A stretch of DNA of 64,000 nt from contig CAYWUJ010000002.1 in NCBI GenBank assembly GCA_964461455.1, forward strand, positions 52,677-116,676, in the 5' to 3' direction. The translations under genes and the position numbers were made by a program. This document shows, in pieces, positions 7,876-16,394 of this stretch (position 1 is its first letter; every line of letters starts with the position of its first letter). The notes beneath the pieces are model-generated. The model was not told where the DNA came from, did not search any database, and saw only the letters and a list, made by a program, of their open reading frames with translations. Source of the stretch: UBA1413 sp964461455. Its GTDB lineage: Bacteria; Bacteroidota; Bacteroidia; Bacteroidales; Prolixibacteraceae.

Positions 7876-8760
7876 TCAGAGTCCATCAAAAAGCCTGTTG
7901 AAATCCTTATCATCGCCGATGAGGGTAAATCCTTCGGGGAGAGTCAGCGGGTGTTGTTTCAGGCGGACCCCGGTGACGATAAACCTCTTCCCCGGAAGTT
8001 GGCCGGCCATTCCTGAAATCAGGCCGGCCAGTTGTGAATCTTCGATGGCATTGGTAAAAACAGTCATGACATAATCGATGGGGGTCATGGTGGCCATCTG
8101 GCCCAGATCCTGTAAGGGTACATTCTGGCCCAGGTAGAGGATCCTGAAACCCCTCCGGGCCGCCATAACGGCATAAAACAGGAGAAGCAGGTCGTGCATC
8201 TCATTCTCGTGCAGAAAGAAAAGAATGGTCAGGTCACCGGCGGCTTCCTTCTGTTCCTTCTCCAGCTCACAGATAAAACGGTGGCGTATAAGGGAGGAGA
8301 TGAAATGTTCCTGTGCGGGATAAACCGATCCCACCTGCCAGAAGATCCCCACCTTACGGAGAAACGGAAAGACCACCCTGAAGACCGCCTCGTCAAAACC
8401 AAACCGGGCGATCACCTCGTCGAGAAGATGTGAAAACTGACGCGATTCAAAGTGAAGCATGTGCAGGACTAACCGGCCGATATAGGCTTCATCACCCGGC
8501 GAATGCTCTTCCTGCTCCAGAACCAGCTTCCGCAAACGGTCATCCTCAAGTTGGGCGATCCTGGAAATCTTGTGGTTCCGGGCCACCAGAAAGGCGATGT
8601 TCATCAGCCGCCGGAGGTCGCGGTCATCGTAATAACGGATGTTGGTTTCGGTACGCCATGGTTTCAGCAATGAGTAACGCCGCTCCCACATCCTGATGGT
8701 GTGCGCCCTGACTCCTGAAATCACCTCCATATCCCTGATGGAGTATACCTTATCTGACAT
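7876..8760 (-). CDS. MerR-family regulator with CarH/LitR-type B12-binding domain
   Basis: A 294-residue regulator. Residues 5-72 are a MerR helix-turn-helix (YSIRDMEVISGVRAHTIRMW, then ERRY and YYDDRDLRRL). Residues about 90-165 resemble the helical cobalamin cap and contain W141-x9-E151-H152, the W-x9-EH signature that contacts the adenosyl side of the cofactor in CarH. Residues 175-294 are a Rossmann B12-binding domain. The usual E-x-H-x-L-G appears as EMHDLL (187-192), keeping the candidate axial His189 but losing the Gly. AdoCbl-dependent light or B12 sensing is therefore plausible but not certain. It probably controls the flavin reductase-rubredoxin gene downstream. Confidence 0.85.
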   Translation of the reverse strand: MSDKVYSIRDMEVISGVRAHTIRMWERRYSLLKPWRTETNIRYYDDRDLRRLMNIAFLVARNHKISRIAQLEDDRLRKLVLEQEEHSPGDEAYIGRLVLHMLHFESRQFSHLLDEVIARFGFDEAVFRVVFPFLRKVGIFWQVGSVYPAQEHFISSLIRHRFICELEKEQKEAAGDLTILFFLHENEMHDLLLLFYAVMAARRGFRILYLGQNVPLQDLGQMATMTPIDYVMTVFTNAIEDSQLAGLISGMAGQLPGKRFIVTGVRLKQHPLTLPEGFTLIGDDKDFNRLFDGL

Positions 8761-8965
8761 AATCGTAAATTTTATGCTGCTCCTCCTGAATCCCTGAACA
8801 GGGGATTCAATTATTATTTCAGACTAACGAAAATACATCCTGTTTTGTTCAATTTAGCGTCTGAGTGATTAAACATTTTATTTTTTTCTGGAACGGGGGC
8901 CACCTGCGGGCGGGGTTTCTCAGGAGGCCGGCGCTTTCTGTCCTGCACCAGCTAAAAGAAAATGC

Positions 8966-8973
8966 TATTTTTG
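8966..8973 (+). promoter_or_regulatory. Candidate -7 box (TATTTTTG) for the BatA-like gene
   Basis: TATTTTTG matches the Bacteroidota -7 consensus TANNTTTG and lies 34 bases before the start codon at 9008. No good TTTG -33 box sits at the usual 19-21 base spacing, so the call rests on one element. The rest of the 247-base divergent gap (8761-9007) is A+T-rich and shows no other element that I can support. Confidence 0.45.
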
Positions 8974-9007
8974 CATTCTGGATTTCCGATAAACATCCAG
9001 AGACTGT

Positions 9008-11071
9008 ATGAGTTTTTTATATCCCGCATTTCTGTTTGCCCTTTTTGCCGTGCTTATTCCGGTGGTGATCCACCTGTTCAGTTTCAGGAGGTACACGACG
9101 GTATATTTCAGTCATGTGGGTTTTCTCAGGAATATAAGGCAGGAATCGGAGAAGAAGTCGAGGCTCAAACAGCTGTTGATATTGCTGGCCAGGATCATGG
9201 CTTTGGCGAGCCTGGTGCTGATGTTTGCGCAGCCTTATATACCTGTGAAGAACCAGAGGCAGGGAAGTCCCCTTTCGGTGGTGGGGGTATATGTCGACAA
9301 CTCATTCAGCATGACAGGTCAGACCACGGGAGGCCAGCTTCTGGAAGTTGCCCGGAGCAAAGCCCTGGAAATTGCCGGGGCCTATCCTGCCGATACCCGG
9401 TTCATGGTGGCCACCAACGATTTGCTCACCCGGCATCTTCACATTTTTAACAGGGAACAGTTCATCAGGGAGGTGAGTGAAATCGGCCTCTCCCCCCGGT
9501 CGGTACCCTTGTCGCAGGTACGTGCCCGCCTGGTCTCCGCCGCCCGCAGAAGCGGGGAAGACGTCGCCATTACCATTTACTATCTGAGTGATTTCCAGAC
9601 CCGGACCACCGACCTGGAAGGTTTCAGGGGAGATACCTCCCTGACCGACTATCTGTACCCGGTGATTCCCGGGAGTAACAGCAACCTCTACATCGACAGT
9701 TGCTGGATGGAATTCCCCGCACACCGCCAGGGACAGGAAGAGAAACTGATGGTGAAAATCATCAACAGGTCAGCCGAAGGATACCAGAACCTTCCCGTAA
9801 AGTTTTTTCTTAACGACACCCTGAAAGCGCCGGGAAACTTCAACATAGATGCGGCAGGAGAAGCCATCGTACCCCTCAAATTTGTCAACCTGGGGACTGG
9901 TTTGCAGAAGGGGCATGTCGAAATCTCGGACTATCCCTTTGTGCATGACAACACCTTTTTCCTCAGTTATATGGTGCAGCCAAGCCTCAGGGTGCTGGCT
10001 GTATCGGGTTCCGCAAACCCGGGCAGCCAGGGATCGCCGTACCTGCGTGCCCTTTTCGGAGACGACGACTATGTGGACTTTGAGGAAGCCAATACCGGCA
10101 ACCTCAGGGTGAGCAGTCTGGGCAGTTACAACACCATCTTTCTGGTGAACATAAAATCACTGAGCACCGGTCTGGTCAGTGAGTTGCACAAGGCCGCAGA
10201 AAACGGGACCACGGTGGTTTTCTTTCCGGAACCCGACGGCGATACGGAGAGTTACAACAGATTTCTGCAGACTTTTCAGGCCAACAGAATCCTCAGGAAT
10301 GACACGACGATCCTCGAAATCGCCGCCATCGAATGGGAGCATCCTGTTTATGACCAGGTGTTCCGCAGCCGCACCGAACAGGCGGAATTTCCCCGTATCA
10401 GGGGGAGTTTCCGTTTTTCGCGTGATGTCAGGATTCCGGAAACTCCCCTGCTTTGGTTCAGAAGCGGGGAAAAAGCCTGCTCCTCGCAGCCCATAGGGAA
10501 TGGCAACCTCGTGGTGTTCAGTTTCCCTCTTTCTTCCATGAACGATGCCTTCGCCCGTGATATGCTTTTTGTACCTACCCTTTACGGTGTGGTCATCAAC
10601 CTGCTTCCGGGGCAGAAAATCCATTACACCATAGGCCGTGAAACCACGGCCATTCTCCCGGCCCAGGCTCTCCCCGGCGCCACCCCCCTCACCGTTACCA
10701 ATGAGGATTCAGGCCAGGAATTCATCCCTGCCAGTTCCATCACCGAAGGCCACAAAGTGAGGATCCATCTGGGCGGGAATTTCACCACCGCCGGGCACTA
10801 TTTGGTCAGAAACGACGATGAGACCATGGCTGTCCTGTCGATGAATTACGACAGAAACGAATCAGACACCGAATGCTATCTTCCCGGAGAACTCAGGGCG
10901 GAAACCGAAAAATACCAACTTCCGGCAACTTTTGTGATCGACGGTCAGGAGAAAGAGTTCTCCCTGGTTTATAACGAAATTAAAAACGGGAAGCGGCTGT
11001 GGCCACTCTTTTTGGTGGGGGCACTTCTTTTTCTTCTGGCCGAAGCCCTCATTATCCGCTTCTGGAAATAA
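9008..11071 (+). CDS. BatA-domain membrane protein with von Willebrand A-like domain
   Basis: A 687-residue inner-membrane protein. The N-terminus is the BatA-type segment: helix 1 (about 4-22) followed by HLFSFRRYTTVYFS and the helix LKQLLILLARIMALASLVLM (about 55-76). A vWA-like domain follows, with a D-N-S-F-S MIDAS-type motif (D-x-S-x-S) in VGVYVDNSFSM. A long periplasmic beta-rich region and a final transmembrane helix (about 667-684) complete it. BatA proteins belong to Bat operons linked to MoxR ATPases, but no moxR or other bat gene is adjacent here, so it is an isolated family member of unknown role. Confidence 0.85.
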   Translation: MSFLYPAFLFALFAVLIPVVIHLFSFRRYTTVYFSHVGFLRNIRQESEKKSRLKQLLILLARIMALASLVLMFAQPYIPVKNQRQGSPLSVVGVYVDNSFSMTGQTTGGQLLEVARSKALEIAGAYPADTRFMVATNDLLTRHLHIFNREQFIREVSEIGLSPRSVPLSQVRARLVSAARRSGEDVAITIYYLSDFQTRTTDLEGFRGDTSLTDYLYPVIPGSNSNLYIDSCWMEFPAHRQGQEEKLMVKIINRSAEGYQNLPVKFFLNDTLKAPGNFNIDAAGEAIVPLKFVNLGTGLQKGHVEISDYPFVHDNTFFLSYMVQPSLRVLAVSGSANPGSQGSPYLRALFGDDDYVDFEEANTGNLRVSSLGSYNTIFLVNIKSLSTGLVSELHKAAENGTTVVFFPEPDGDTESYNRFLQTFQANRILRNDTTILEIAAIEWEHPVYDQVFRSRTEQAEFPRIRGSFRFSRDVRIPETPLLWFRSGEKACSSQPIGNGNLVVFSFPLSSMNDAFARDMLFVPTLYGVVINLLPGQKIHYTIGRETTAILPAQALPGATPLTVTNEDSGQEFIPASSITEGHKVRIHLGGNFTTAGHYLVRNDDETMAVLSMNYDRNESDTECYLPGELRAETEKYQLPATFVIDGQEKEFSLVYNEIKNGKRLWPLFLVGALLFLLAEALIIRFWK

Positions 11072-11191
11072 CTCCCCCATTCAGGTCCTGTCTCCCGCAT
11101 ATTGTAAAACATACCGCAGAGCTAACAAATATCCTTTTAAAATACGGGACAAAGTCGTATATCTGCACCAGAAACTTTAAATATAAAAGGT

Positions 11192-12415
11192 ATGGTTAAG
11201 ATGACATCGCGTGATTATATGGAGCGGGAAGAGCGCTTCGGGGCCCACAATTATCATCCTCTGCCGGTGGTTCTGGAAAGAGGCGAAGGGGTATATGTTT
11301 GGGATGTGGACGGAAAGAGGTATTATGATTTTCTGGCGGCATATTCTGCCGTGAACCAGGGGCATTGCCATCCCCGCATCGTCGGGGCCCTCACAGCCCA
11401 GGCAGCCCGGCTGACGTTGACTTCCCGGGCTTTTTACAACAACCTCCTGGGGGAATGGGAGGAGTATATGACCCGTTTGTTCGGTTATGACAGAATGCTT
11501 CCCATGAATTCGGGAGCCGAGGCCGACGAGACAGCACTGAAACTCTGCCGGAAATGGGCCTACAAGGTAAAGGGAATTCCACGGAACCAGGCGAAGATAG
11601 TGGTATGTAACGGCAATTTCCATGGCCGCACCATCACCATCATCTCCATGTCTTCTGACCCTGACGCCTATAACGACTATGGTCCCTACACCCCCGGGTT
11701 TGTGAATATTCCCTACAACGACACCGAAGCCCTGGAGAATGCCCTTAAAGATCCCGATGTGGCGGGTTTTCTGGCCGAGCCCATCCAGGCCGAAGCAGGA
11801 GTCTACGTTCCTGAAGACGGATACCTGGCCAAAGCCGCTGTCCTTTGCAAGAAGTATAATGTTCTGTTCATCGCCGACGAGGTGCAGACAGGGCTTGCCC
11901 GTACCGGAAAATTGCTGGCCTGCGACCACGAAAAGGTGAGACCCGACATCCTGATACTCGGCAAGGCCCTCTCGGGAGGCGCCTACCCCGTGTCATGCGT
12001 CCTCGCCGACGATGAGGTGATGCTGACCATCAAACCCGGAGAACATGGCAGCACCTACGGGGGGAATCCCCTGGCGGCAGCGGTTTCCATGGCAGCCCTC
12101 GACGTCCTTCAGGAAGAAAAACTGGCCGAAAATTCCGAGAAAATGGGAGAGATCTTCAGAAAGGAAATGCGCGCCATCCACTCTGACGCCATCGTCGCCG
12201 TCAGAGGAAAGGGACTTCTCAACGCTGTGGCCATTAAACCGGGCCACTCGAAATCAGCCTGGGAAATCTGCCTGAAGATGAAGGATAATGGCATCATTGC
12301 CAAGCCTACCCACGAGCATATCATCCGCTTCACGCCCCCGCTGGTGATCAACGAAAGCCAGATGGAAGACGCCGTGGAAAGAATAAAAAAGTCGTTCCAC
12401 GAAATGGGACTCTGA
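11192..12415 (+). CDS. rocD: Ornithine--oxo-acid aminotransferase
   Basis: A 407-residue class III PLP aminotransferase. It transfers the delta-amino group of ornithine to 2-oxoglutarate, giving glutamate semialdehyde and linking arginine and proline metabolism. The N-terminal AHNYHPLPVVLERGEGVYVWD is diagnostic for RocD. MNSGAEADETALKLCRKW is the cofactor phosphate-binding segment, ADEVQTGLARTGK contains the Asp that pairs with the pyridine nitrogen, and LILGKALSGGAYPVS contains the Schiff-base Lys. Length is normal. It converges with the LysM/PBP1 gene, leaving only 7 bases between stop codons. Confidence 0.95.
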   Translation: MVKMTSRDYMEREERFGAHNYHPLPVVLERGEGVYVWDVDGKRYYDFLAAYSAVNQGHCHPRIVGALTAQAARLTLTSRAFYNNLLGEWEEYMTRLFGYDRMLPMNSGAEADETALKLCRKWAYKVKGIPRNQAKIVVCNGNFHGRTITIISMSSDPDAYNDYGPYTPGFVNIPYNDTEALENALKDPDVAGFLAEPIQAEAGVYVPEDGYLAKAAVLCKKYNVLFIADEVQTGLARTGKLLACDHEKVRPDILILGKALSGGAYPVSCVLADDEVMLTIKPGEHGSTYGGNPLAAAVSMAALDVLQEEKLAENSEKMGEIFRKEMRAIHSDAIVAVRGKGLLNAVAIKPGHSKSAWEICLKMKDNGIIAKPTHEHIIRFTPPLVINESQMEDAVERIKKSFHEMGL

Positions 12416-12422
12416 AGGAAAC

Positions 12423-14654
12423 TTATCTTTTCCTGATGATTTGAAAATCGGGAGTGTAACGGACCACGATCAGTCCCTGGTTGATGAACCCTCCCGTTGA
12501 GCCGGAAGTGAACTGGTAGCTGCCCTGGACCAAACGTGCGGAAGCCTTGGGAATGCAGTACACCAGGTCACTTCCGAAGTCTTTATAGGCTTTGGCAAAG
12601 TAAAAGACGGCATCATACCCCTGCATGCTGAACTGGTTGGGTTCTCCCTTGTAAAAAGTCCTGAATTTCTGGACAAACGACCGGGTGACCGCCTGATGCA
12701 TGTCGGGCCAGTAAGGGGTGAGAAACTCGAGGTTCCCGGCATGGAAATTCTCGGGATTGATACTGTCGAATTGCGGGAAACGGTTAGTGCCGATCACCGT
12801 GACCTCGTATTCCCGTGCCAGGTTCTTAATGTTGGAAACGGCCACACTCACTTCGGCTTCGTTGTCGGTCGGAATGATGATGATATTCATTTTGCCCTTG
12901 ACCATCGCCTCACGGAGCGATGAAAAACCACTCTTGCGGTAGTCCACCACCCTGACCCCTGGCCGGCTCCCCTCTCCTCCCCTGCGGGAAATCTCAGCCC
13001 TGAGAAGCTCAGCTTCCTTTTCTGCGGCGGTGGAAGAACTGCCGGTCTGTAAAACTACCAGGTTGCCTCCGGGATATGTGGAAACGACATATTCCACGGT
13101 TTTCTGCGATACCGTTTCACGTGGCGGGTTTATCTGGAAAAAAACGGGGTTGTCCCTGGTGATTTCGTCGGAAGAGGCTAACGGAGAGACCACCGGGATC
13201 TTTTTCTCCCTGGCGAAATCCGAAATTTCCCTTTGTTCATTTTGAAAAACCGGGCCGATGATCACATCGGCATTATCGAGGTCGCCCGAAGCCACGAGGC
13301 TCTTCACCTTTGAAGATTTCTGCTCGGTATCGAAAACGTCGAGTTTCACGTTGATCCCCATCTGGCGAAGCGAGTCCACGGCGATGAGCGCTCCCTCATA
13401 AAAATGGAGGAAGTTCTCACTGCTGCCCTGAAAAGAGATGTACCCCTCTTTGCGCGAAGCAGCCTCCCCCTCCCCGCTATCTTCATCATCATGGTTCCCC
13501 GAGAGAAAGCCGGCATTCAGGTAGCGGTTTGATTCGATCATCAGGGGCAGCAAAAGAGCGATCCTCACCTCGACTGGATCGTGGTAGCTGGTTTTCACAA
13601 TGCAATCGGAGGCGGGACGGGAAGCCTCCACCAGGGTCTCCTCAGAGGGCATTCCACCTACAGGAATTCTGATCATCAGGGTATCCCCGGCGCGGGGAGG
13701 ACGGCCTTCAAGCACCGGATTGGCGGATACCAGTTCTCCCATCTCCATGCCATACTTTCCCGAAATGCTGTAGAGGGTCTCCCCGGCAGTGACCACATGC
13801 TGACGCATGCCTTCCCGGGATTCCTCAACCGTTTCTACCTCTCTGACCCTGCTCCGGGGAATGCGGATCACACTCCCCGACCGGAAGGATTTGTCGAGCG
13901 AGGGATTCAGCACCACCAGGTCATCGGCACTCACCCCATACTTCTTACTCAGTGAATAGAGGGTTTCCCCGGGCTGAATGGTATGGGGGATATATTCCGT
14001 TTCTTCGGCACCCCGGAAGGGTTCTCCGCTTTTTCCCGCCGGAATGGAGAGGCGCATCCCCGATTTCAGCTCCCTGGCTCCGGGATTCTCCTCCAGCAGT
14101 GCGGTCACGGCAATCCCATACCTCCGGGAAATGGAATACAATGTCTCACCGGGCTGCACCCAATGGGTGATCTTGCCACTTCCGGAAGGAGTTTCACCTC
14201 CGGCCAGGGGACTCCCCCCCCGCTGGGGAATTCTGATGGTCTCCCCTTTCCTGAGCTGGGTGAGTCCCGGATTGAAGGCGAGGATCTCATCGATGGTGAC
14301 CCCGTATTTTCTGGAAATGAAATAAAGGGTCTCCTTGCGTTGCACCTTGTGCAAAACGATGCGCACATCGTCGTTCTGCACCGATGAGCCGGTCACGGCA
14401 GCCGCCGCTCCGGCAGGGATACGCAGCACATCACCATGCCTGATACCCGCTGATGCCGTCGGATTCACACGGTTAACCTCCTCAAGAGAGACCTGATATC
14501 GCTTCGATATGGAGTAAAGGGTCTCCCCCGCCTTTACGGTATGAAGGTAATAACTGGTGCCGTTCTCTATCACCCTGTTCCCCGAAGGAATATCCTGAGC
14601 CGCCAGGGTGAGAAAGGCAAGACTCATCAAAAAATATAAGAAAAGTGTGCGCAC
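12423..14654 (-). CDS. LysM-repeat protein with periplasmic-binding (PBP1-like) domain
   Basis: A 743-residue exported protein from a GTG start at 14654. The GTG is chosen because it gives a complete signal peptide (RTLFLYFLMSLAFLTLAAQ), which the next Met would cut. Five LysM peptidoglycan-binding repeats occupy about residues 30-330. Each starts with a G/K-E-T-L-Y-x-I/L-S core, such as AGETLYSISKRYQVS and PGETLYSLSKKYGVS. Residues about 355-743 form a leucine-binding-protein-like PBP type 1 domain (VRIALLLPLMIESNRYLN, then VIIGPVFQNEQREISDFA). Such fusions are widespread in Bacteroidota. A cell-wall sensing or scaffolding role is inferred; no ligand is known. It is divergent from guaA. Confidence 0.9.
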   Translation of the reverse strand: MRTLFLYFLMSLAFLTLAAQDIPSGNRVIENGTSYYLHTVKAGETLYSISKRYQVSLEEVNRVNPTASAGIRHGDVLRIPAGAAAAVTGSSVQNDDVRIVLHKVQRKETLYFISRKYGVTIDEILAFNPGLTQLRKGETIRIPQRGGSPLAGGETPSGSGKITHWVQPGETLYSISRRYGIAVTALLEENPGARELKSGMRLSIPAGKSGEPFRGAEETEYIPHTIQPGETLYSLSKKYGVSADDLVVLNPSLDKSFRSGSVIRIPRSRVREVETVEESREGMRQHVVTAGETLYSISGKYGMEMGELVSANPVLEGRPPRAGDTLMIRIPVGGMPSEETLVEASRPASDCIVKTSYHDPVEVRIALLLPLMIESNRYLNAGFLSGNHDDEDSGEGEAASRKEGYISFQGSSENFLHFYEGALIAVDSLRQMGINVKLDVFDTEQKSSKVKSLVASGDLDNADVIIGPVFQNEQREISDFAREKKIPVVSPLASSDEITRDNPVFFQINPPRETVSQKTVEYVVSTYPGGNLVVLQTGSSSTAAEKEAELLRAEISRRGGEGSRPGVRVVDYRKSGFSSLREAMVKGKMNIIIIPTDNEAEVSVAVSNIKNLAREYEVTVIGTNRFPQFDSINPENFHAGNLEFLTPYWPDMHQAVTRSFVQKFRTFYKGEPNQFSMQGYDAVFYFAKAYKDFGSDLVYCIPKASARLVQGSYQFTSGSTGGFINQGLIVVRYTPDFQIIRKR

Positions 14655-14712
14655 AATACCGTTTTTTTAATGAACGGGAATTTCTTCCCTAAATTTCAGG
14701 CAAAAATAATAA

Positions 14713-14720
14713 TAAATTTG
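14713..14720 (+). promoter_or_regulatory. Candidate -7 box (TAAATTTG) for guaA
   Basis: TAAATTTG fits the Bacteroidota -7 consensus TANNTTTG exactly and ends 20 bases before the guaA start codon. No clear TTTG element is visible at the expected -33 distance. Confidence 0.5.
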
Positions 14721-14740
14721 CGCCATACATTCCACTTCAT

Positions 14741-16270
14741 ATGCAGGAAAAAATCTTGATCCTTGATTTCGGATCACAGTACACCCAGCTGATCGGGCGA
14801 CGGGTACGGGAACTCAATGTTTATTGTGAGATTTATCCCTTTAACCATTTCCCACCGGTCGATTCTTCGGTAAAGGGGGTTATTCTATCAGGAAGCCCCT
14901 ATTCGGTGAGAGATGCTGAAGCTCCCCGTCCCGACCTTTCAGCGATCAAGGGCATAATCCCCCTTCTCGGCATTTGCTACGGGGCGCAATATCTGGTCCA
15001 CTATTTCGGTGGTGAGGTCGCGGCTTCTGACAGCAGGGAATACGGCAGGGCCCACCTCGAATATATCGCCGGCGAGTGTCCCCTTTTCACGGGGATTCCC
15101 CGTCAGTCACAGGTATGGATGTCGCACGGTGACACCATTATCACCATGCCCGAAGATTACAGGCTGATCGCTTCCACGGGCGATGTCACCCATGCCGCCT
15201 TCAGGGTGGAAGGGGAAAACAGCTGGGGCATCCAGTTCCACCCCGAGGTCTTTCACACCACCGACGGAACCCTGTTACTCAGCAACTTCATCACCGGAAT
15301 CTGCGGATGCCGGCAAAACTGGACGCCCGAATCGTTCATCGAAACGACGATTGCTGAATTGCGCAACACCCTGGGCAATGACAAGGTGGTCCTGGGACTC
15401 TCGGGAGGTGTCGACTCCTCCGTCGCCGGCTTGCTGCTGAGCAAAGCCATCGGCGAAAACCTCCACTGCATATTTGTGGACCACGGCCTCCTCAGAAAAG
15501 GAGAATTCGAAAGCGTGCTCAGGTCCTATGAAGACATGGGCCTCCATGTCACCGGAGTCAAAGCCGCAGACAAGTTTTACCACGACCTGGAAGGAGTAAC
15601 CGATCCTGAAGAGAAAAGGAAAATCATCGGGCGGGAGTTTATCGGGGTTTTTGATGCCGAAGCCCACCGGATTGAAGAGGTGCGCTGGCTGGCCCAGGGA
15701 ACCATATACCCCGATGTGATTGAGTCGGTATCGGTCAACGGACCTTCTGCCACCATCAAATCACACCATAACGTAGGGGGACTGCCCGAAACCATGAAGC
15801 TGAAAATCGTGGAGCCCCTGCGCTCCCTCTTCAAGGACGAAGTACGAAGGGTGGGCAAAGCCCTGGGCCTCCGTGAAGAGCTGCTGTGCCGCCATCCCTT
15901 CCCCGGTCCCGGACTGGGAATCAGGATTCTGGGAGAGGTCACCGCCGAAAAGGTGGCGATCCTTCAGGAAGCCGATGCCATTTTCATTAACGGACTAAAA
16001 GAGTGGGGACTGTATGACAAGGTATGGCAGGCCGGGGTGATGCTGCTTCCCGTGAAATCGGTGGGCGTCATGGGCGATGAACGTACCTATGAAAACTGCG
16101 TGGTCCTGAGGGCGGTGACCTCCACCGATGCCATGACCGCCGACTGGGCCCACCTTCCCTACGAATTCCTCGCCAAAATGTCAGGCGATATTATCAATAA
16201 AGTCAGGGGAATCAACCGGGTGGTATACGACATCAGCTCCAAACCCCCCTCGACCATAGAATGGGAATGA
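14741..16270 (+). CDS. guaA: GMP synthase (glutamine-hydrolysing)
   Basis: A 509-residue two-domain enzyme converting XMP to GMP with ATP and glutamine. The N-terminal class I glutamine amidotransferase has the nucleophile in GICYGAQYL (C79) and the His-Glu of the triad in QFHPEVF. The ATP-pyrophosphatase domain has the PP-loop SGGVDSSVAG. The C-terminal dimerisation domain ends in the conserved INRVVYDISSKPPSTIEWE. Length and domain order are normal. A 36-codon frame overlaps its stop codon (listed separately). Confidence 0.97.
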   Translation: MQEKILILDFGSQYTQLIGRRVRELNVYCEIYPFNHFPPVDSSVKGVILSGSPYSVRDAEAPRPDLSAIKGIIPLLGICYGAQYLVHYFGGEVAASDSREYGRAHLEYIAGECPLFTGIPRQSQVWMSHGDTIITMPEDYRLIASTGDVTHAAFRVEGENSWGIQFHPEVFHTTDGTLLLSNFITGICGCRQNWTPESFIETTIAELRNTLGNDKVVLGLSGGVDSSVAGLLLSKAIGENLHCIFVDHGLLRKGEFESVLRSYEDMGLHVTGVKAADKFYHDLEGVTDPEEKRKIIGREFIGVFDAEAHRIEEVRWLAQGTIYPDVIESVSVNGPSATIKSHHNVGGLPETMKLKIVEPLRSLFKDEVRRVGKALGLREELLCRHPFPGPGLGIRILGEVTAEKVAILQEADAIFINGLKEWGLYDKVWQAGVMLLPVKSVGVMGDERTYENCVVLRAVTSTDAMTADWAHLPYEFLAKMSGDIINKVRGINRVVYDISSKPPSTIEWE

Positions 16271-16377
16271 TCGTGGCCGACAGGCTTGGCACGGTATTCG
16301 CTGAACAAATCAGGAACAGGAACCGTTATCCTCTTTTAGAGGAGACCCGGAAACTGAAATCGGCTCAAGGCAAGTAA
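16267..16377 (+). CDS. Very small open frame overlapping the guaA stop (doubtful)
   Basis: An ATG at 16267 overlaps the guaA stop in an ATGA arrangement and opens a 36-codon frame ending TAA 16375-16377, which fills nearly all of the gap before the S41 protease gene. The product would be basic, with an NRNRYPLLEETRKLKSA stretch. The coupled start and reasonable codon content are the only support. No family is recognised and it may be chance. Confidence 0.2.
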   Translation: MIVADRLGTVFAEQIRNRNRYPLLEETRKLKSAQGK

Positions 16378-16394
16378 CGTTATAATTTAAAAAC

